Assembly (NCBI RefSeq): GCF_029892445.1
Contig: NZ_JARXVJ010000001.1
Location: 3,658,001-3,722,000, forward strand
Direction of reading: 5' to 3'
DNA: 64,000 bases
Source: Chryseobacterium sp. H1D6B
Lineage (GTDB): Bacteria > Bacteroidota > Bacteroidia > Flavobacteriales > Weeksellaceae
A program made the position numbers and the translations under genes. The notes beneath the pieces were generated by a model that was given only the letters and a program-made list of their open reading frames with translations, did not search any database and was not told the origin of the DNA. Positions within the stretch are counted from its first letter, which is position 1. Every line of letters starts with the position of its first letter. Positions 1-9,722 of the stretch are shown in pieces.

Positions 1-1
1 T

Positions 2-676
2 AAAGCCTTAGAGAACGTGACGCTTCTTCCGCTGGATGTTACCAATTTGGAACAGATTCAGTCTACAGTAAAAAAAGCACTTGAAATCAGCAGTGTTGAT
101 GTAGTTTTCAACAATGCAGGATATGGATTAATAGGCCTGCTGGAAGCTTTAAAAGACGATCAGATCGTAAAACAGCTTGACACTAATTTATTAGGAGTGA
201 TCCGCGTAACCCAGGCTTTCATTCCTTATTTTAGAGAAAAGAAAAATGGAATGTTTATTTCAACGACTTCTATTGGAGGGCTGATAGCTTTTCCTCTTGG
301 TTCTACTTATCATGCAACAAAATGGGCTTTAGAAGGCTGGAGCGAAAGCTTAGCGTTTGAACTGAATAAATTCGGTGTCAATGTAAAAACGGTCTCTCCG
401 GGAGGTATCAAAACCGATTTTGTAAGCCGTTCTTTAGATTTAGGAACCCAGCCGGAATATCAGGAAATGACCGATAAATTATTTTCCAGCATGGAAGGCA
501 TGATGGAAGCTGCTTCTGAGCCGGTACAGATTGCAGAAGTAGTGTATGAAGCGGCTACAGATGGAAAAACTAAATTAAGATATGTGGCTGGAGAAGATGC
601 AAAAGCATTATATGCACAGCGTCTGGAACTTGGGGACGAAGCATTCAGAGCACAGTTTGGAGGTCAGTTCATCTAA
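2..676 (+). CDS. Short-chain dehydrogenase/reductase (5' end outside window)
   Basis: A classical SDR oxidoreductase missing its N-terminal cofactor-binding segment, which lies before the window. The frame is open from base 2, so the GTG at 17 is probably internal. Visible SDR landmarks are the LDVT segment, the NNAGYG motif after the fourth strand, a TSIGG serine region, and the catalytic pair YHATK (Tyr and Lys four residues apart), followed by SPGGIKTDF. These support an intact NAD(P)-dependent enzyme of unknown substrate. The AraC-type regulator 102 bp downstream is a common neighbour of such genes, but a hairpin terminator separates the two. The reaction cannot be named from sequence. 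Confidence 0.9.
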   Translation, partial: KALENVTLLPLDVTNLEQIQSTVKKALEISSVDVVFNNAGYGLIGLLEALKDDQIVKQLDTNLLGVIRVTQAFIPYFREKKNGMFISTTSIGGLIAFPLGSTYHATKWALEGWSESLAFELNKFGVNVKTVSPGGIKTDFVSRSLDLGTQPEYQEMTDKLFSSMEGMMEAASEPVQIAEVVYEAATDGKTKLRYVAGEDAKALYAQRLELGDEAFRAQFGGQFI

Positions 677-700
677 AATCTTTTCTGAAATACATTAAAT

Positions 701-731
701 AAAACTGTACAGATGATGCCTGTACAGTTTT
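701..731 (+). terminator. Intrinsic terminator after the SDR gene
   Basis: An 11-bp perfect inverted repeat (arms AAAACTGTACA and TGTACAGTTTT) with a 9-nt loop, 24 bases after the SDR stop. The right arm ends in a short T run. Confidence 0.7.
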
Positions 732-778
732 AAACTTGAAAATCATTACGTTAAATGAAAAATTGATACATTTATGTT

Positions 779-1693
779 ATGGAAAAGAAAGAAAATACAC
801 CTTTAAAAATAACTTCCATTTCTGAGCTGCATCATTTAATGGATCTTCCTAAACCGCTTCATCCCTTGATAAGCCTGGTAGATAATACTAAAATGAGCGT
901 GAATACAGAGTTGTTCAACCGAAGCTTTGCACTGGATTTTTATAAAATTTCATATAAATATTCTGAAAATGGAAAGATGGGATACGGGCAGGGATATTAT
1001 GATTTCAATGAAGGCGGAATGATGTTTACGGCTCCCAATCAAATCCTATTTACCGATCAGGAATCTCAATATTGTGGTTATACCTTGTTGATTCACCCTG
1101 ATTTTATCCGAAATTATCCGGTGGCGAAAAACATTAAAAAATATGGGTTCTTTTCTTATGATACCAATGAAGCACTTCATTTGTCAGACAAAGAAAAAAC
1201 TACTGTTACGGGATTATTAGACAATATTCAGGACGAACTGAATACAGCAATTGATGAGGTAAGCCAGGACGTTATTGTGTCTTATATTGAAGTATTACTG
1301 AATTACAGCAACCGTTTTTATAAGAGACAGTTCATTACACGAAAAGCCCTTAATAATGATGTTCTTTCTAAAATGGAGCATATTTTAGACAATTATTTCA
1401 ATACACAGGAAACTTTAAATACTGGACTTCCTACTGTAGAATTTCTGGCTTCTAAACTTAATTTATCACCTCATTATTTAAGTGATATGCTCCGCAATCT
1501 TACTGGCCAGAATGCACAGCAGCATATTCACGAAAAGCTGATCGAAAAAGCCAAAGAATATCTTACAACTACTAATTTTTCAGTATCAGAAGTAGCCTAT
1601 CATCTGGGGTTTGAACATTCACAGTCTTTTAATAAATTATTTAAAAAGAAAACCAATATAACTCCTTTGAACTTTAAGCAGTCTTTTAATTAA
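779..1693 (+). CDS. AraC-family transcriptional regulator
   Basis: A 304-residue DNA-binding regulator. The last ~100 residues carry two helix-turn-helix units: one around 'VEFLASKLNLSPHYLSDMLR' and a second around 'SVSEVAYHLGFEHSQSFNKL', ending in the typical 'FKKKTNITPLNF' tail of AraC/XylS proteins. The first ~190 residues form a cupin-like effector region with no recognised ligand signature. The ATG at 779 is the only sensible start. It follows the SDR gene on the same strand behind a terminator, so it is probably transcribed alone. It may control the SDR gene or the RND efflux operon 311 bp downstream; neither is shown by the sequence. Confidence 0.92.
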   Translation: MEKKENTPLKITSISELHHLMDLPKPLHPLISLVDNTKMSVNTELFNRSFALDFYKISYKYSENGKMGYGQGYYDFNEGGMMFTAPNQILFTDQESQYCGYTLLIHPDFIRNYPVAKNIKKYGFFSYDTNEALHLSDKEKTTVTGLLDNIQDELNTAIDEVSQDVIVSYIEVLLNYSNRFYKRQFITRKALNNDVLSKMEHILDNYFNTQETLNTGLPTVEFLASKLNLSPHYLSDMLRNLTGQNAQQHIHEKLIEKAKEYLTTTNFSVSEVAYHLGFEHSQSFNKLFKKKTNITPLNFKQSFN

Positions 1694-2004
1694 AGTGATT
1701 TTAGAATTAAAATTATTCAGACGAAATAATAAATACCTTAACCTTTATCAAATTTGATGAAGGTTATTTTTTTATAGAAACTTCATTAATATCAATATCT
1801 ATGGGGATTTTTTATAATGTTGGATGGGTGTTTTTAAAATAATTTATAGTGAATCCGGAAAGAAGCTGAATAATTTGTATTTCTTTTAGGAAATAATACA
1901 ATAAAATCTTATTTTTATAAGTATAAAACAATGGGAGGGGATTTATTTGGAGTTTTAAGAAACAGTGATTTTTTTTGACAACTTTTTATACAACATTTTT
2001 TAAT
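1694..2004. other. Gene-free spacer upstream of RND operon
   Basis: An AT-rich 311-bp stretch. It holds the AraC-gene terminator at 1740-1774 and presumably the promoter of the efflux operon. I see no TAnnTTTG box with a matching -33 element, no clear operator palindrome and no RNA gene. Confidence 0.5.
1740..1774 (+). terminator. Terminator after the AraC gene
   Basis: A 26-base inverted repeat with one G-U pair (arms AACCTTTATCAAA and TTTGATGAAGGTT), followed by ATTTTTTT. Confidence 0.8.
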
Positions 2005-3156
2005 ATGATAAAAAATAGATATATCCTTTTCATTTCAGTACTATTGTTTTCCTGCAGTGAAAAAAAACCACAAAAAAAAGAAACCCCCGTACAAAGTTAT
2101 CAAGTACTGACTCTGGCTCCCAGACAGGTTACTGTTTACAATGATTTTCCAGCATCCGTACAGGGCGAAAATGTTGTAGAGATCAAGCCGATGGTATCAG
2201 GTTATCTTCAAGATATCTATGTGCCGGAAGGAGCTTCTGTAACGAAGGGACAGTTATTGTTCCGGATCAAAAATCCACAGTATGAACAGGATATCATTAC
2301 TGCTAAAGGAGCTATAAAAATTGCAGAAGCTAACGTAAATACTGCCCGTATGAACGTAGAAAAGGCAAGACCTTTAGTAGAGCAGGAAATCGTAAGTAAA
2401 TATGAACTGAGCTCAGCTTTATATACACTGCAGTCCCAGCAGGCTGCCTTATCTCAGGCAAAAGCAACTCTTTCCAATGCCCAGACCAATCAAGGCTACA
2501 CTTATATCCGAAGTCCGCAGAATGGAACTATCGGCCTTATTCCTTATAAAATCGGAGCATTAGTAAGCAGTACGACTGCAGACCCGCTTACTACATTATC
2601 TAACACTACTAATGTGTTTGCTTACTTTTCTCTTAGTGAAAAACAGCTTTTGGATTTCATGAATACAATGAAAGGAAGTACCACGCTTGAAAAATTAAAC
2701 AATATGCCTCTTGTCACCTTAGTATTGGCAGATGGAACTGTTTATCCTCAAAAAGGCAGACTGGAAACAGCAAGCGGTGGTATTGACAGCAGTACAGGAA
2801 CAGCTACTTTTAAGGCGATATTCGATAATAAATTAGGGCTTATCCAAAACGGGGCAAGTGCCACTATCCGCATCCCAGTGAGCTTAGATAATGCTTTATT
2901 AGCACCGCAGACAGCAATTTATCAGATGCAGGATAAATCCTTTGTCTATCAATTAATGAAAGGCAATCAGGTAATGAGTACAGCAGTAACAACTTCACCT
3001 ACAGATGACGGCAATTTTACTGTCATTAAAAGCGGAGTAAAAGCAGGAGATAAAGTTCTTCTTAACGGGCTTAATATCAGTGATAGTACAGTGGTGAAAC
3101 CAATACCAGCCAATGCCGAAGCTGTCTACAGTACCATGAAAACCAAATCTAATTAA
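2005..3156 (+). CDS. RND efflux periplasmic adaptor lipoprotein
   Basis: Membrane fusion protein (AcrA/MexA type), 383 residues. It links the inner-membrane pump to the outer-membrane channel. From the ATG at 2005 it starts with a short lipoprotein signal ending in LLFSC, with the cysteine as lipidation site. Then follow the barrel-sandwich hybrid half ('GYLQDIYVPEGASVTKGQ'), a helical hairpin (residues ~85-160), the second lipoyl half ('YIRSPQNGTIG') and the beta-barrel and membrane-proximal domains. An upstream TTG in the same frame would add ten residues before the signal peptide and was rejected. The pump gene starts 6 bp downstream, so the two are cotranscribed. Confidence 0.93.
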   Translation: MIKNRYILFISVLLFSCSEKKPQKKETPVQSYQVLTLAPRQVTVYNDFPASVQGENVVEIKPMVSGYLQDIYVPEGASVTKGQLLFRIKNPQYEQDIITAKGAIKIAEANVNTARMNVEKARPLVEQEIVSKYELSSALYTLQSQQAALSQAKATLSNAQTNQGYTYIRSPQNGTIGLIPYKIGALVSSTTADPLTTLSNTTNVFAYFSLSEKQLLDFMNTMKGSTTLEKLNNMPLVTLVLADGTVYPQKGRLETASGGIDSSTGTATFKAIFDNKLGLIQNGASATIRIPVSLDNALLAPQTAIYQMQDKSFVYQLMKGNQVMSTAVTTSPTDDGNFTVIKSGVKAGDKVLLNGLNISDSTVVKPIPANAEAVYSTMKTKSN

Positions 3157-3162
3157 CAGGTC

Positions 3163-6100
3163 ATGCTAAAGCTATTTATAAGAAGACCGGTATTAAGTAC
3201 AGTGATCTCTGTGATCATTGTTGTACTGGGTATTTTGGGCGTAAGCAGTCTGCCTGTGGCACAGTATCCTGATATTGCACCGCCTACCATTCAGGTATCG
3301 GCTTCCTATCCTGGAGCAAATACGACAACGCTTATTAATAGTGTCGTTTTCCCCTTAGAACAGCAGATCAACGGTGTGGAAGGCATGACGTATATGACCT
3401 CATCAGCCAGTAATACAGGATCAGCCAGTATCAGTGTTTATTTTGCAGTAGGGGTGGATCCTAATCAAGCCGCTGTTGATGTACAGAACCGGATAAGTAC
3501 TGTATTAGCTAAACTTCCGCTGGCTGTAACACAGGCCGGTGTAACCGTTAGAAAACAACAGAGCAGTAACGTACTCATTGTAGGATTATACAGTGAGCGC
3601 GCTCAGTATGATCAGAAATTTTTACAAAACTATACAGCAATAAATCTTGTCCCTCAGCTGCAGAGAGCAAAAGGGGTGGGCGGAGCAACAATATTTGGCG
3701 GAGCTATGACTTATGCAATGCGGATCTGGCTCCAACCGGATAAAATGGCAGCTTATGGATTAGTTCCTGCAGATGTCACGGCCGCTTTAAATGCACAAAG
3801 TTTTAACGCTGCTCCGGGTAAAATCGGGGATAATATGGATCAGGCATTTCAGTATGATATTACCTATTCCGGTACACTGACTTCGCTGGACCAGTTTCAA
3901 AATGTGATTATCAAATCAATAGGAAGCGGACAGTATCTCTATTTAAAAGATGTTGCACGTATTGATTTAGGAACGCAGACTTATACAAGCGCCACGGCCA
4001 TTAATGGTAAACCGGCTGTAGCGATTGCTGTAAGCCAGACTCCGGGTTCTAATGCACAAGAGGTAATTGTAGGAGCTCAGAAAGTAATGGCTGATGCATC
4101 AAAAAGTTTTCCTTCCGGAATTAAAATGATGGAACTGGTAAATATCAATAATTTCCTCAGTGAAAGTATTACCAAAGTACTTCACACATTGATTGAATGT
4201 TTTTTACTGGTATTTGTGGTGATCCTTATTTTTTTACAAGATGTACGTTCCACCATTATTCATGGTGTTTCGGTTCCCGTATCTATTATAGGAACATTTT
4301 TCTTTCTGTATTTATTTGGATACAGCCTCAATCTCCTTACTTTGTTTGCTTTAGTGCTTGCAATCGGTATTGTAGTAGATGATGCCGTAGTGGTAGTAGA
4401 AGCTGTACACAGCAAATTAGAACACGGATATACGTCGCCCCGTAAAGCAGCAATTGACGCTATGGGAGAGATTGCTCCAGCAATTATCTCTATTACCCTT
4501 GTAATGGCTTCAGTATTTCTTCCTGTGACTTTCTTAGGAGGTTCAGCAGGAGTATTTTATAAACAGTTTGGAATTACATTAGCCATTGCTATTATGATTT
4601 CGGCAGTAAATGCACTAACATTAAGTCCCGCTCTGGCTGCTATGTTCTTACGGCCTCACAAGCAGGAAGAAAAAGGAGCCAAAAAAGGTTTCCTGCAAAA
4701 AATAAAAGATGGTTTTAATTCCAATTATGAAAAATTAATTAATAAATATACAGCTTCTATAGGCTTTTTGATAAAAAGGAAATGGATGACTGCCGGTATT
4801 GTATTACTTTTTGGAGGACTCTTTTATTTTACTATCAAAAGTGTGGCTTCAAGTTTTGTTCCTTCAGAGGATATGGGAACTATTTTTGTCAATGTAACCC
4901 TTCCTGCAGCAGCGACTAAAGAAAGAGTACAAATTATAAATAAACAGATCGATCAGATTGCCCATACCATCCCGCAAGTACAGGCATCCATGACTACATT
5001 GGGGCAGAATCAATTAGGAGGAAGCGGAAGTTCTTACGGAATGCTTATTTTAAGGCTTACCCCTTGGAGCCAGCGTCCCGGAATTACAGATAAAGATGTA
5101 ATTCAGCAGCTTACGGAAAAAACAAAAAATATACAGGGAGCATCCATCAATTTCATGCAACAGCCTACTATAAGCGGTTTTGGAACCAGCGGAGGATTTA
5201 CATTTCAAATAGAAGATAGAGGAGGACATTCTATCAGTGACTTTTACGCAGTAGCACAGAATTTTTTAGCAGCATTAAATAAAAGAAGCGAAATTCAATA
5301 CGCTGCCACAGCATTCAATCCAAATTTCCCTCAGTATGAAGTTGACGTAAACATCGCTAAATGCGAAGATAACGGCATACAGCCTGCAGATATTCTAAAC
5401 TTGATGAATGTCTACTATGGAAGTTCATATGTAAGTAATTTTACTGAATTCGGGCAGCAGTACCAGATCATTCTGCAGGCTGATAATCCTTACAGAGGAA
5501 CCGTTGAGCAGATGAATAATATTAAAATACGCACCAGCAGCGGAACGATGAGCCCTGTTTCAGAGTATATCACGATGAAAAAAGTGTACGGCCCTTCTTC
5601 TATATCGAGGTTTAATATGTATAATGCTATCTCAGTGAATGGTTCACCTAATATAGGATTCAGTACAGGCCAATCCATGGAAGCTATCAATGAAGTTGCG
5701 GCTAAAGTGCTGCCTCCCGGTTACAGCTTTGAGTACAGCGGTATAAGTAAAGAGGAACAAAGTTCTGGTTCGCAGGCAGGAATCATATTCCTATTAAGTC
5801 TTTGTTTTGTCTATCTTTTACTAAGTGCTTTATACGAAAGCTATATTCTTCCGCTGGCAGTAATTCTTTCACTGCCGGTAGGCTTGAGCGGTATATTTGT
5901 TTTTGCAAAATTGTTTGGGATAGATAATAATATCTACGTACAGATCTGTATGATTATGCTGATAGGACTATTAGCCAAGAATGCTATTTTAATGGTAGAA
6001 TTTTCTTTAGAAAAAAGACATGAAGGGATGGATCTTCTTGAAAGTGCACTTGCCGGAGCAAAAATTAGAATACGGCCTATATTAATGACCTCACTGGCTT

Positions 6101-6318
6101 TTATTTTCGGTTTGATGCCTTTGATGTTTTCAACCGGTGTAGGAGCCAATGGGAATAAATCAATTGGGATCGGATCTATAGGCGGAATGCTGTTTGGAAC
6201 CCTGCTCGGAATATTTGTAATACCCGGCCTTTATGTAATTTTCCAAGGATTGCAGGAGAAGATAAGAAGCAACAAATATGACGATAACGACGAACTGATT
6301 GTTGAGAATAAAAAATAA
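3163..6318 (+). CDS. RND multidrug efflux pump (HAE1 / AcrB family)
   Basis: Inner-membrane proton-driven exporter of 1051 residues, the normal AcrB length. The N-terminus (MLKLFIRRPVLSTVIS) is typical of HAE1 pumps. The proton-relay aspartates are Asp406 and Asp407 in 'GIVVDDAVVVVEAV' (Asp407/408 in E. coli AcrB). The partner lysine is Lys939 in 'GLLAKNAILMVEF' (Lys940 in AcrB). Two large periplasmic loops are present. The gene is intact and sits between its adaptor and outer-membrane factor, giving a complete tripartite pump. Substrates cannot be predicted. A second pump of the same family starts at 63010. Confidence 0.96.
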   Translation: MLKLFIRRPVLSTVISVIIVVLGILGVSSLPVAQYPDIAPPTIQVSASYPGANTTTLINSVVFPLEQQINGVEGMTYMTSSASNTGSASISVYFAVGVDPNQAAVDVQNRISTVLAKLPLAVTQAGVTVRKQQSSNVLIVGLYSERAQYDQKFLQNYTAINLVPQLQRAKGVGGATIFGGAMTYAMRIWLQPDKMAAYGLVPADVTAALNAQSFNAAPGKIGDNMDQAFQYDITYSGTLTSLDQFQNVIIKSIGSGQYLYLKDVARIDLGTQTYTSATAINGKPAVAIAVSQTPGSNAQEVIVGAQKVMADASKSFPSGIKMMELVNINNFLSESITKVLHTLIECFLLVFVVILIFLQDVRSTIIHGVSVPVSIIGTFFFLYLFGYSLNLLTLFALVLAIGIVVDDAVVVVEAVHSKLEHGYTSPRKAAIDAMGEIAPAIISITLVMASVFLPVTFLGGSAGVFYKQFGITLAIAIMISAVNALTLSPALAAMFLRPHKQEEKGAKKGFLQKIKDGFNSNYEKLINKYTASIGFLIKRKWMTAGIVLLFGGLFYFTIKSVASSFVPSEDMGTIFVNVTLPAAATKERVQIINKQIDQIAHTIPQVQASMTTLGQNQLGGSGSSYGMLILRLTPWSQRPGITDKDVIQQLTEKTKNIQGASINFMQQPTISGFGTSGGFTFQIEDRGGHSISDFYAVAQNFLAALNKRSEIQYAATAFNPNFPQYEVDVNIAKCEDNGIQPADILNLMNVYYGSSYVSNFTEFGQQYQIILQADNPYRGTVEQMNNIKIRTSSGTMSPVSEYITMKKVYGPSSISRFNMYNAISVNGSPNIGFSTGQSMEAINEVAAKVLPPGYSFEYSGISKEEQSSGSQAGIIFLLSLCFVYLLLSALYESYILPLAVILSLPVGLSGIFVFAKLFGIDNNIYVQICMIMLIGLLAKNAILMVEFSLEKRHEGMDLLESALAGAKIRIRPILMTSLAFIFGLMPLMFSTGVGANGNKSIGIGSIGGMLFGTLLGIFVIPGLYVIFQGLQEKIRSNKYDDNDELIVENKK

Positions 6319-6334
6319 CCTTACAGCGAAAAGT

Positions 6335-7723
6335 ATGAAACATTGGAAAAAACAATATAATTTTTTTGTACAGATTACAGCTTTTTCACTTGTACTTTAC
6401 AGCTGTGATGTTACCAAACCTTATGTAAATAAACAGACTGTTCCGGATCATTTATATGGAGATACAGCAACGGATCCCAATGCTAATATGGCTGTACTTT
6501 CATGGAAAGAAATTTTTAAAGATCCTTTATTGCAGGAACTTATTACTGAAGGAATTGAAAATAATTTAGATCTGAAAACAGCGGCGGCTAATCTAAAGGC
6601 TGCAGAAGCAAATTTTGTACAGAGCAAGCAGGCATTTTTACCCTCACTTTCAGGAAATGCTTCGGCAGGAGCATATCACCCCTCTAATGCGCAGGCTTCT
6701 AATACACAGGTGTATCAGTTATATGCACTTTCATCATGGCAGGCAGATATATGGGGAAAACTGAGGAGTACAAAACGTTCTATGTATGCGAGTTATCTTG
6801 CAAGTGAAGCTTACAGGCAGGCAGTACAGACCCAGCTTGTTGCCAATATAGCAGTCACTTATTATCAGCTGCTGGCTTATGATGAGCAGCTGAATATTGT
6901 CCAGCAGTCATTAGTAGTGTATTCTAAGGATACAGAAACGATGAAGATCTTAAAAAACAGTGATGTGGTTACCGGTGCTGCAGTAGTTCAAAGTGCAGCA
7001 AATTATTATGCCGTAAAATCTACAGTCCCGGATATTAAAAATAACATCCGCCAGGCAGAAAATACAATGTCGTTATTACTAGGCAGAACACCCGGAACCA
7101 TTAAACGTGATTCACTTTTTAATGAACAGGTTTATAGCGAATTATCTACGGGACTTCCAGTACAGCTTTTAGCTAACAGACCCGATGTAAAAGAGGCAGA
7201 AATGCAGCTTAGAAGCTATTTTGAACAGGTAAATATTGCTGAAACTTCTTTTTATCCGGCTCTTACAATAACGGGGCAGGCAGGTTTATACAGCACGCAG
7301 TTAAAATCTTTTTTTAGTGCAGGGGCTTTTCTTGCTAATATTGTCGGCGGTTTGACGCAGCCAATTTTTAATAACGGTCTTAATAAACAAAAATTAAAAA
7401 TAGCGCAGGCTAATTACGAAGCCGCTGCCTATAATTACAGCAAAGTATTGCTTACGGCGGGGCAGGAAGTTTCTAATGCACTTTATCAATACCAGATGGT
7501 TGATGAAAAAACTCCTTCACGCCAAGAGCAGATCGCCAACCTTGAAAAAGCAGTTCATTTTACAAAAGAGTTATTAAAATATACAAGTGCTACAAACTAT
7601 ACAGACGTTCTCACTTCTGAGCAGAGTCTTTTAAGTGCAAAGCAAAGTGCGGTTACCGATAAACTGCAGCAGCTCCAGGCGGTCGTTAATCTTTATGCGG
7701 CTTTGGGTGGAGGATGGAAGTAA
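6335..7723 (+). CDS. TolC/OprM-type outer-membrane efflux lipoprotein
   Basis: Outer-membrane factor of the RND operon, 462 residues, NodT/OprM type. From the ATG at 6335 the signal peptide ends in LVLYSC, a lipobox. Two repeated OEP units follow: 'DLKTAAANLKAAEANFVQSKQAF' opens the first helical hairpin, and 'LLANRPDVKEAEMQLRSYFEQVNIAETSFYP' is the highly conserved segment before the second beta strand. A TTG at 6299 would overlap the pump gene and precede the signal peptide, so it was rejected. It follows the pump by 16 bp and is the last gene before a strong terminator. Confidence 0.94.
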   Translation: MKHWKKQYNFFVQITAFSLVLYSCDVTKPYVNKQTVPDHLYGDTATDPNANMAVLSWKEIFKDPLLQELITEGIENNLDLKTAAANLKAAEANFVQSKQAFLPSLSGNASAGAYHPSNAQASNTQVYQLYALSSWQADIWGKLRSTKRSMYASYLASEAYRQAVQTQLVANIAVTYYQLLAYDEQLNIVQQSLVVYSKDTETMKILKNSDVVTGAAVVQSAANYYAVKSTVPDIKNNIRQAENTMSLLLGRTPGTIKRDSLFNEQVYSELSTGLPVQLLANRPDVKEAEMQLRSYFEQVNIAETSFYPALTITGQAGLYSTQLKSFFSAGAFLANIVGGLTQPIFNNGLNKQKLKIAQANYEAAAYNYSKVLLTAGQEVSNALYQYQMVDEKTPSRQEQIANLEKAVHFTKELLKYTSATNYTDVLTSEQSLLSAKQSAVTDKLQQLQAVVNLYAALGGGWK

Positions 7724-7780
7724 ATTGAAAAGAAAGGGTAAAAAGACAGTATATTATTTTTTGAATATATTCTAAAAATA

Positions 7781-7811
7781 AAACAAAGTTCTCAAATTGA
7801 GAACTTTGTTT
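7781..7811. terminator. Bidirectional terminator
   Basis: Perfect 15-bp arms (AAACAAAGTTCTCAA and its complement) with a one-base loop. It lies between the RND operon and the convergent hydrolase gene. The A-rich left and T-rich right ends suit both strands. Confidence 0.85.
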
Positions 7812-7849
7812 CTGTAAAAAAATATGAATTTTAGCTGAAATACTCTAAA

Positions 7850-8410
7850 CTAGGCTAGAGGAATCCATTCTTCAACTGTAAGAACATCAGCCTGGCGCGG
7901 AAATATTTTGGTGGTTAGTACGCGGTGTACTTCCTCGTCAGCATCTAAGCAGCAGTCTGCCAATACAGTTAATCGATAATCTTTATCTGCCGCTTCGCGA
8001 AGAGTTGATAAAACGACTCCGCTGGTAGAAATACCTGCCATAATTAGGTGCTGGGCTCCATAAGCCCGTAATACGACTTCCAGATCACTGCCGGTAAATG
8101 CACTGAAACGCTTCTTGGTAACTACAACTTCGTCGAGCTGAGGTTTTACATCTTCATGAATTTTCATGAACTCAGCCATGTCAATAGCTGCAAAATGGTC
8201 TTTGCTGGCGGCAAAAGATTTATTGTTTAAACTTATTTCTGGGCTATTCTGTCTAAAACCCACCGTTACATAAATAATTGGAATTTTCTGGCTGCGGGCT
8301 TTAGAGATAGCTTTGGCTGTATTTTTTAAAAGATTTGATGCATCTGGAAGCATGCCTAGGATTCCGGTTTGCATATCCATAACTAAAAGGACGGTTTTTT
8401 GTTGTTCCAT
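7850..8410 (-). CDS. Isochorismatase-like hydrolase lacking the catalytic Cys
   Basis: Isochorismatase-fold protein of 186 residues from the ATG at 8410; a longer open frame adds 28 residues of no likeness to the family. Asp12 (VMDMQ) and Lys99/100 (VVTKKRFSAF) of the usual triad are present. The nucleophile position is not Cys: the segment reads GISTSGVVLSTLREA, with Val132 where the tandem paralogues at 49-50 kb have Cys in TDVCVDATVRAA. I recall this STSGVVLST form as a recurrent subfamily, so it is unlikely to be a sequencing fault. The chemistry must differ from Cys-dependent amidases. It is the last gene of a TetR-MFS operon, 28 bp after the transporter. Confidence 0.88.
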   Translation of the reverse strand: MEQQKTVLLVMDMQTGILGMLPDASNLLKNTAKAISKARSQKIPIIYVTVGFRQNSPEISLNNKSFAASKDHFAAIDMAEFMKIHEDVKPQLDEVVVTKKRFSAFTGSDLEVVLRAYGAQHLIMAGISTSGVVLSTLREAADKDYRLTVLADCCLDADEEVHRVLTTKIFPRQADVLTVEEWIPLA

Positions 8411-8438
8411 GTGATTGATTTTAATTGTTAATAATAGA

Positions 8439-9671
8439 TTACTCTGCAATTGGTTGTTTAGATTGATATAGTAATTTAATGAATAATAAAGCAATTAATA
8501 CAGCAAGAATGCCTTGGCAGAACATCGTAGCAGGAGCGCCTATTTTCTGGGAGATGATACCGATCAGGAGACTGCCTAATGGCAGCATACCGAAATAAGC
8601 CATCGCTACATAACTCATCACCCGGCCGCGCATATGAGAAGCAGCTTCAGTCTGTATAACGGCTATGCTGGCAGACATCGGTGTGATGGATCCCAGCCCA
8701 ATAATAACAGCAAACGGTAATGAAACAGGGAAATAGGAGGTATGTGAAAACAGCATCAGTCCTATTCCCAGTACAATAATGCTTCCTAACAAAAACTTTC
8801 TGAGGTCTGCACCTCTTTTAGCAGAAGCAAGAAAAAAAGTACCGATTAATGCACCTAGTCCGATAGCGCCGGTAATGTATCCGTACGTAGCAGCGTTGCC
8901 TTCAAAAATGGCTTTGGCGAAAACAGGGATCAAAGTATCATAAGGCAGAATCAGCAGGCTGAGACATAAAAGCAGGGCAATAAGCATTGCGATATTAGGC
9001 GTCTGTTTTAGATAAGTCCATCCTTCAGCCAGTTCAGTAATAACCTTTTTCTTGACAACAGGCGGTACGAAAGGTTTGAAACGCATTAAAAGCAGAGAGG
9101 TTATCACTGCAAGAAAGCTTGCGGCATTAATTATAAAGCAGACTCCGGCACCAAACTGCTGCAGCACAATACCTGATAAAGCCGGACCGATCAGCCGTGC
9201 CAGATTGACCATGGCAGAATTGAGCGAAATGGCATTAGCCAGATCTTCTTTGTTTTTAACCATCTCATGAACCATCGGCTGTCTGGCTGGAACATCAAAC
9301 GCATTGATAATTCCTAAAACAGTTCCCAATACAAGTATTTCCCATATAAGATAATGACCGCTTAATACCAAGACCGCCAGCAAAACTGCTTGTATCATAG
9401 AAGCTGTCTGTGTAATCAATAAAATCTTATAGCGGTCATAACGGTCGGCAGCCACACCGCCTGCCAGTGATAATAAAAAAGAAGGAAACTGCTGTGCGAA
9501 CATAGCCAGGCCGATCATAGCAGCGGAATGGGTGAGGGAATAGATTACCCAGATAATCGCCGTACGCTGCATCCATGTGCCGATTTGAGAAACAGACTGT
9601 CCTGCAAAAAACAAAACATAATTCCGGTCTTGAAATGCACGGAACGTATCTCCAATTCTTTTAGTCTCCAT
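8439..9671 (-). CDS. MFS transporter (EntS-like)
   Basis: Major facilitator superfamily exporter of 410 residues with about 12 hydrophobic segments. The cytoplasmic loop after TM2 reads 'GGVAADRYDRYKILL', matching the MFS motif GxxxDRxGRR. The N-terminus ('FRAFQDRNYVLFFAGQSVSQIGTWMQ') matches the enterobactin-exporter-like DUF894 group. The start at 9671 was chosen because the longer frame adds 15 residues before the conserved opening. It lies 51 bp after the TetR gene on the same strand, so TetR probably represses the operon. Substrate unknown; linkage to an isochorismatase-like protein does not prove a siderophore role. Confidence 0.9.
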   Translation of the reverse strand: METKRIGDTFRAFQDRNYVLFFAGQSVSQIGTWMQRTAIIWVIYSLTHSAAMIGLAMFAQQFPSFLLSLAGGVAADRYDRYKILLITQTASMIQAVLLAVLVLSGHYLIWEILVLGTVLGIINAFDVPARQPMVHEMVKNKEDLANAISLNSAMVNLARLIGPALSGIVLQQFGAGVCFIINAASFLAVITSLLLMRFKPFVPPVVKKKVITELAEGWTYLKQTPNIAMLIALLLCLSLLILPYDTLIPVFAKAIFEGNAATYGYITGAIGLGALIGTFFLASAKRGADLRKFLLGSIIVLGIGLMLFSHTSYFPVSLPFAVIIGLGSITPMSASIAVIQTEAASHMRGRVMSYVAMAYFGMLPLGSLLIGIISQKIGAPATMFCQGILAVLIALLFIKLLYQSKQPIAE

Positions 9672-9682
9672 ATTTACTTTTA

Positions 9683-9695
9683 GACAATATTTGTC
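9683..9695. promoter_or_regulatory. Small inverted repeat in the TetR-MFS gap
   Basis: GACAATATTTGTC (5-bp arms, 3-bp centre) upstream of the MFS start. It might be a secondary TetR site, but the similarity to the site at 10364-10381 is slight. Confidence 0.25.
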
Positions 9696-9722
9696 ATTTT
9701 GTCGAAATTTAATCAAAAAAAA

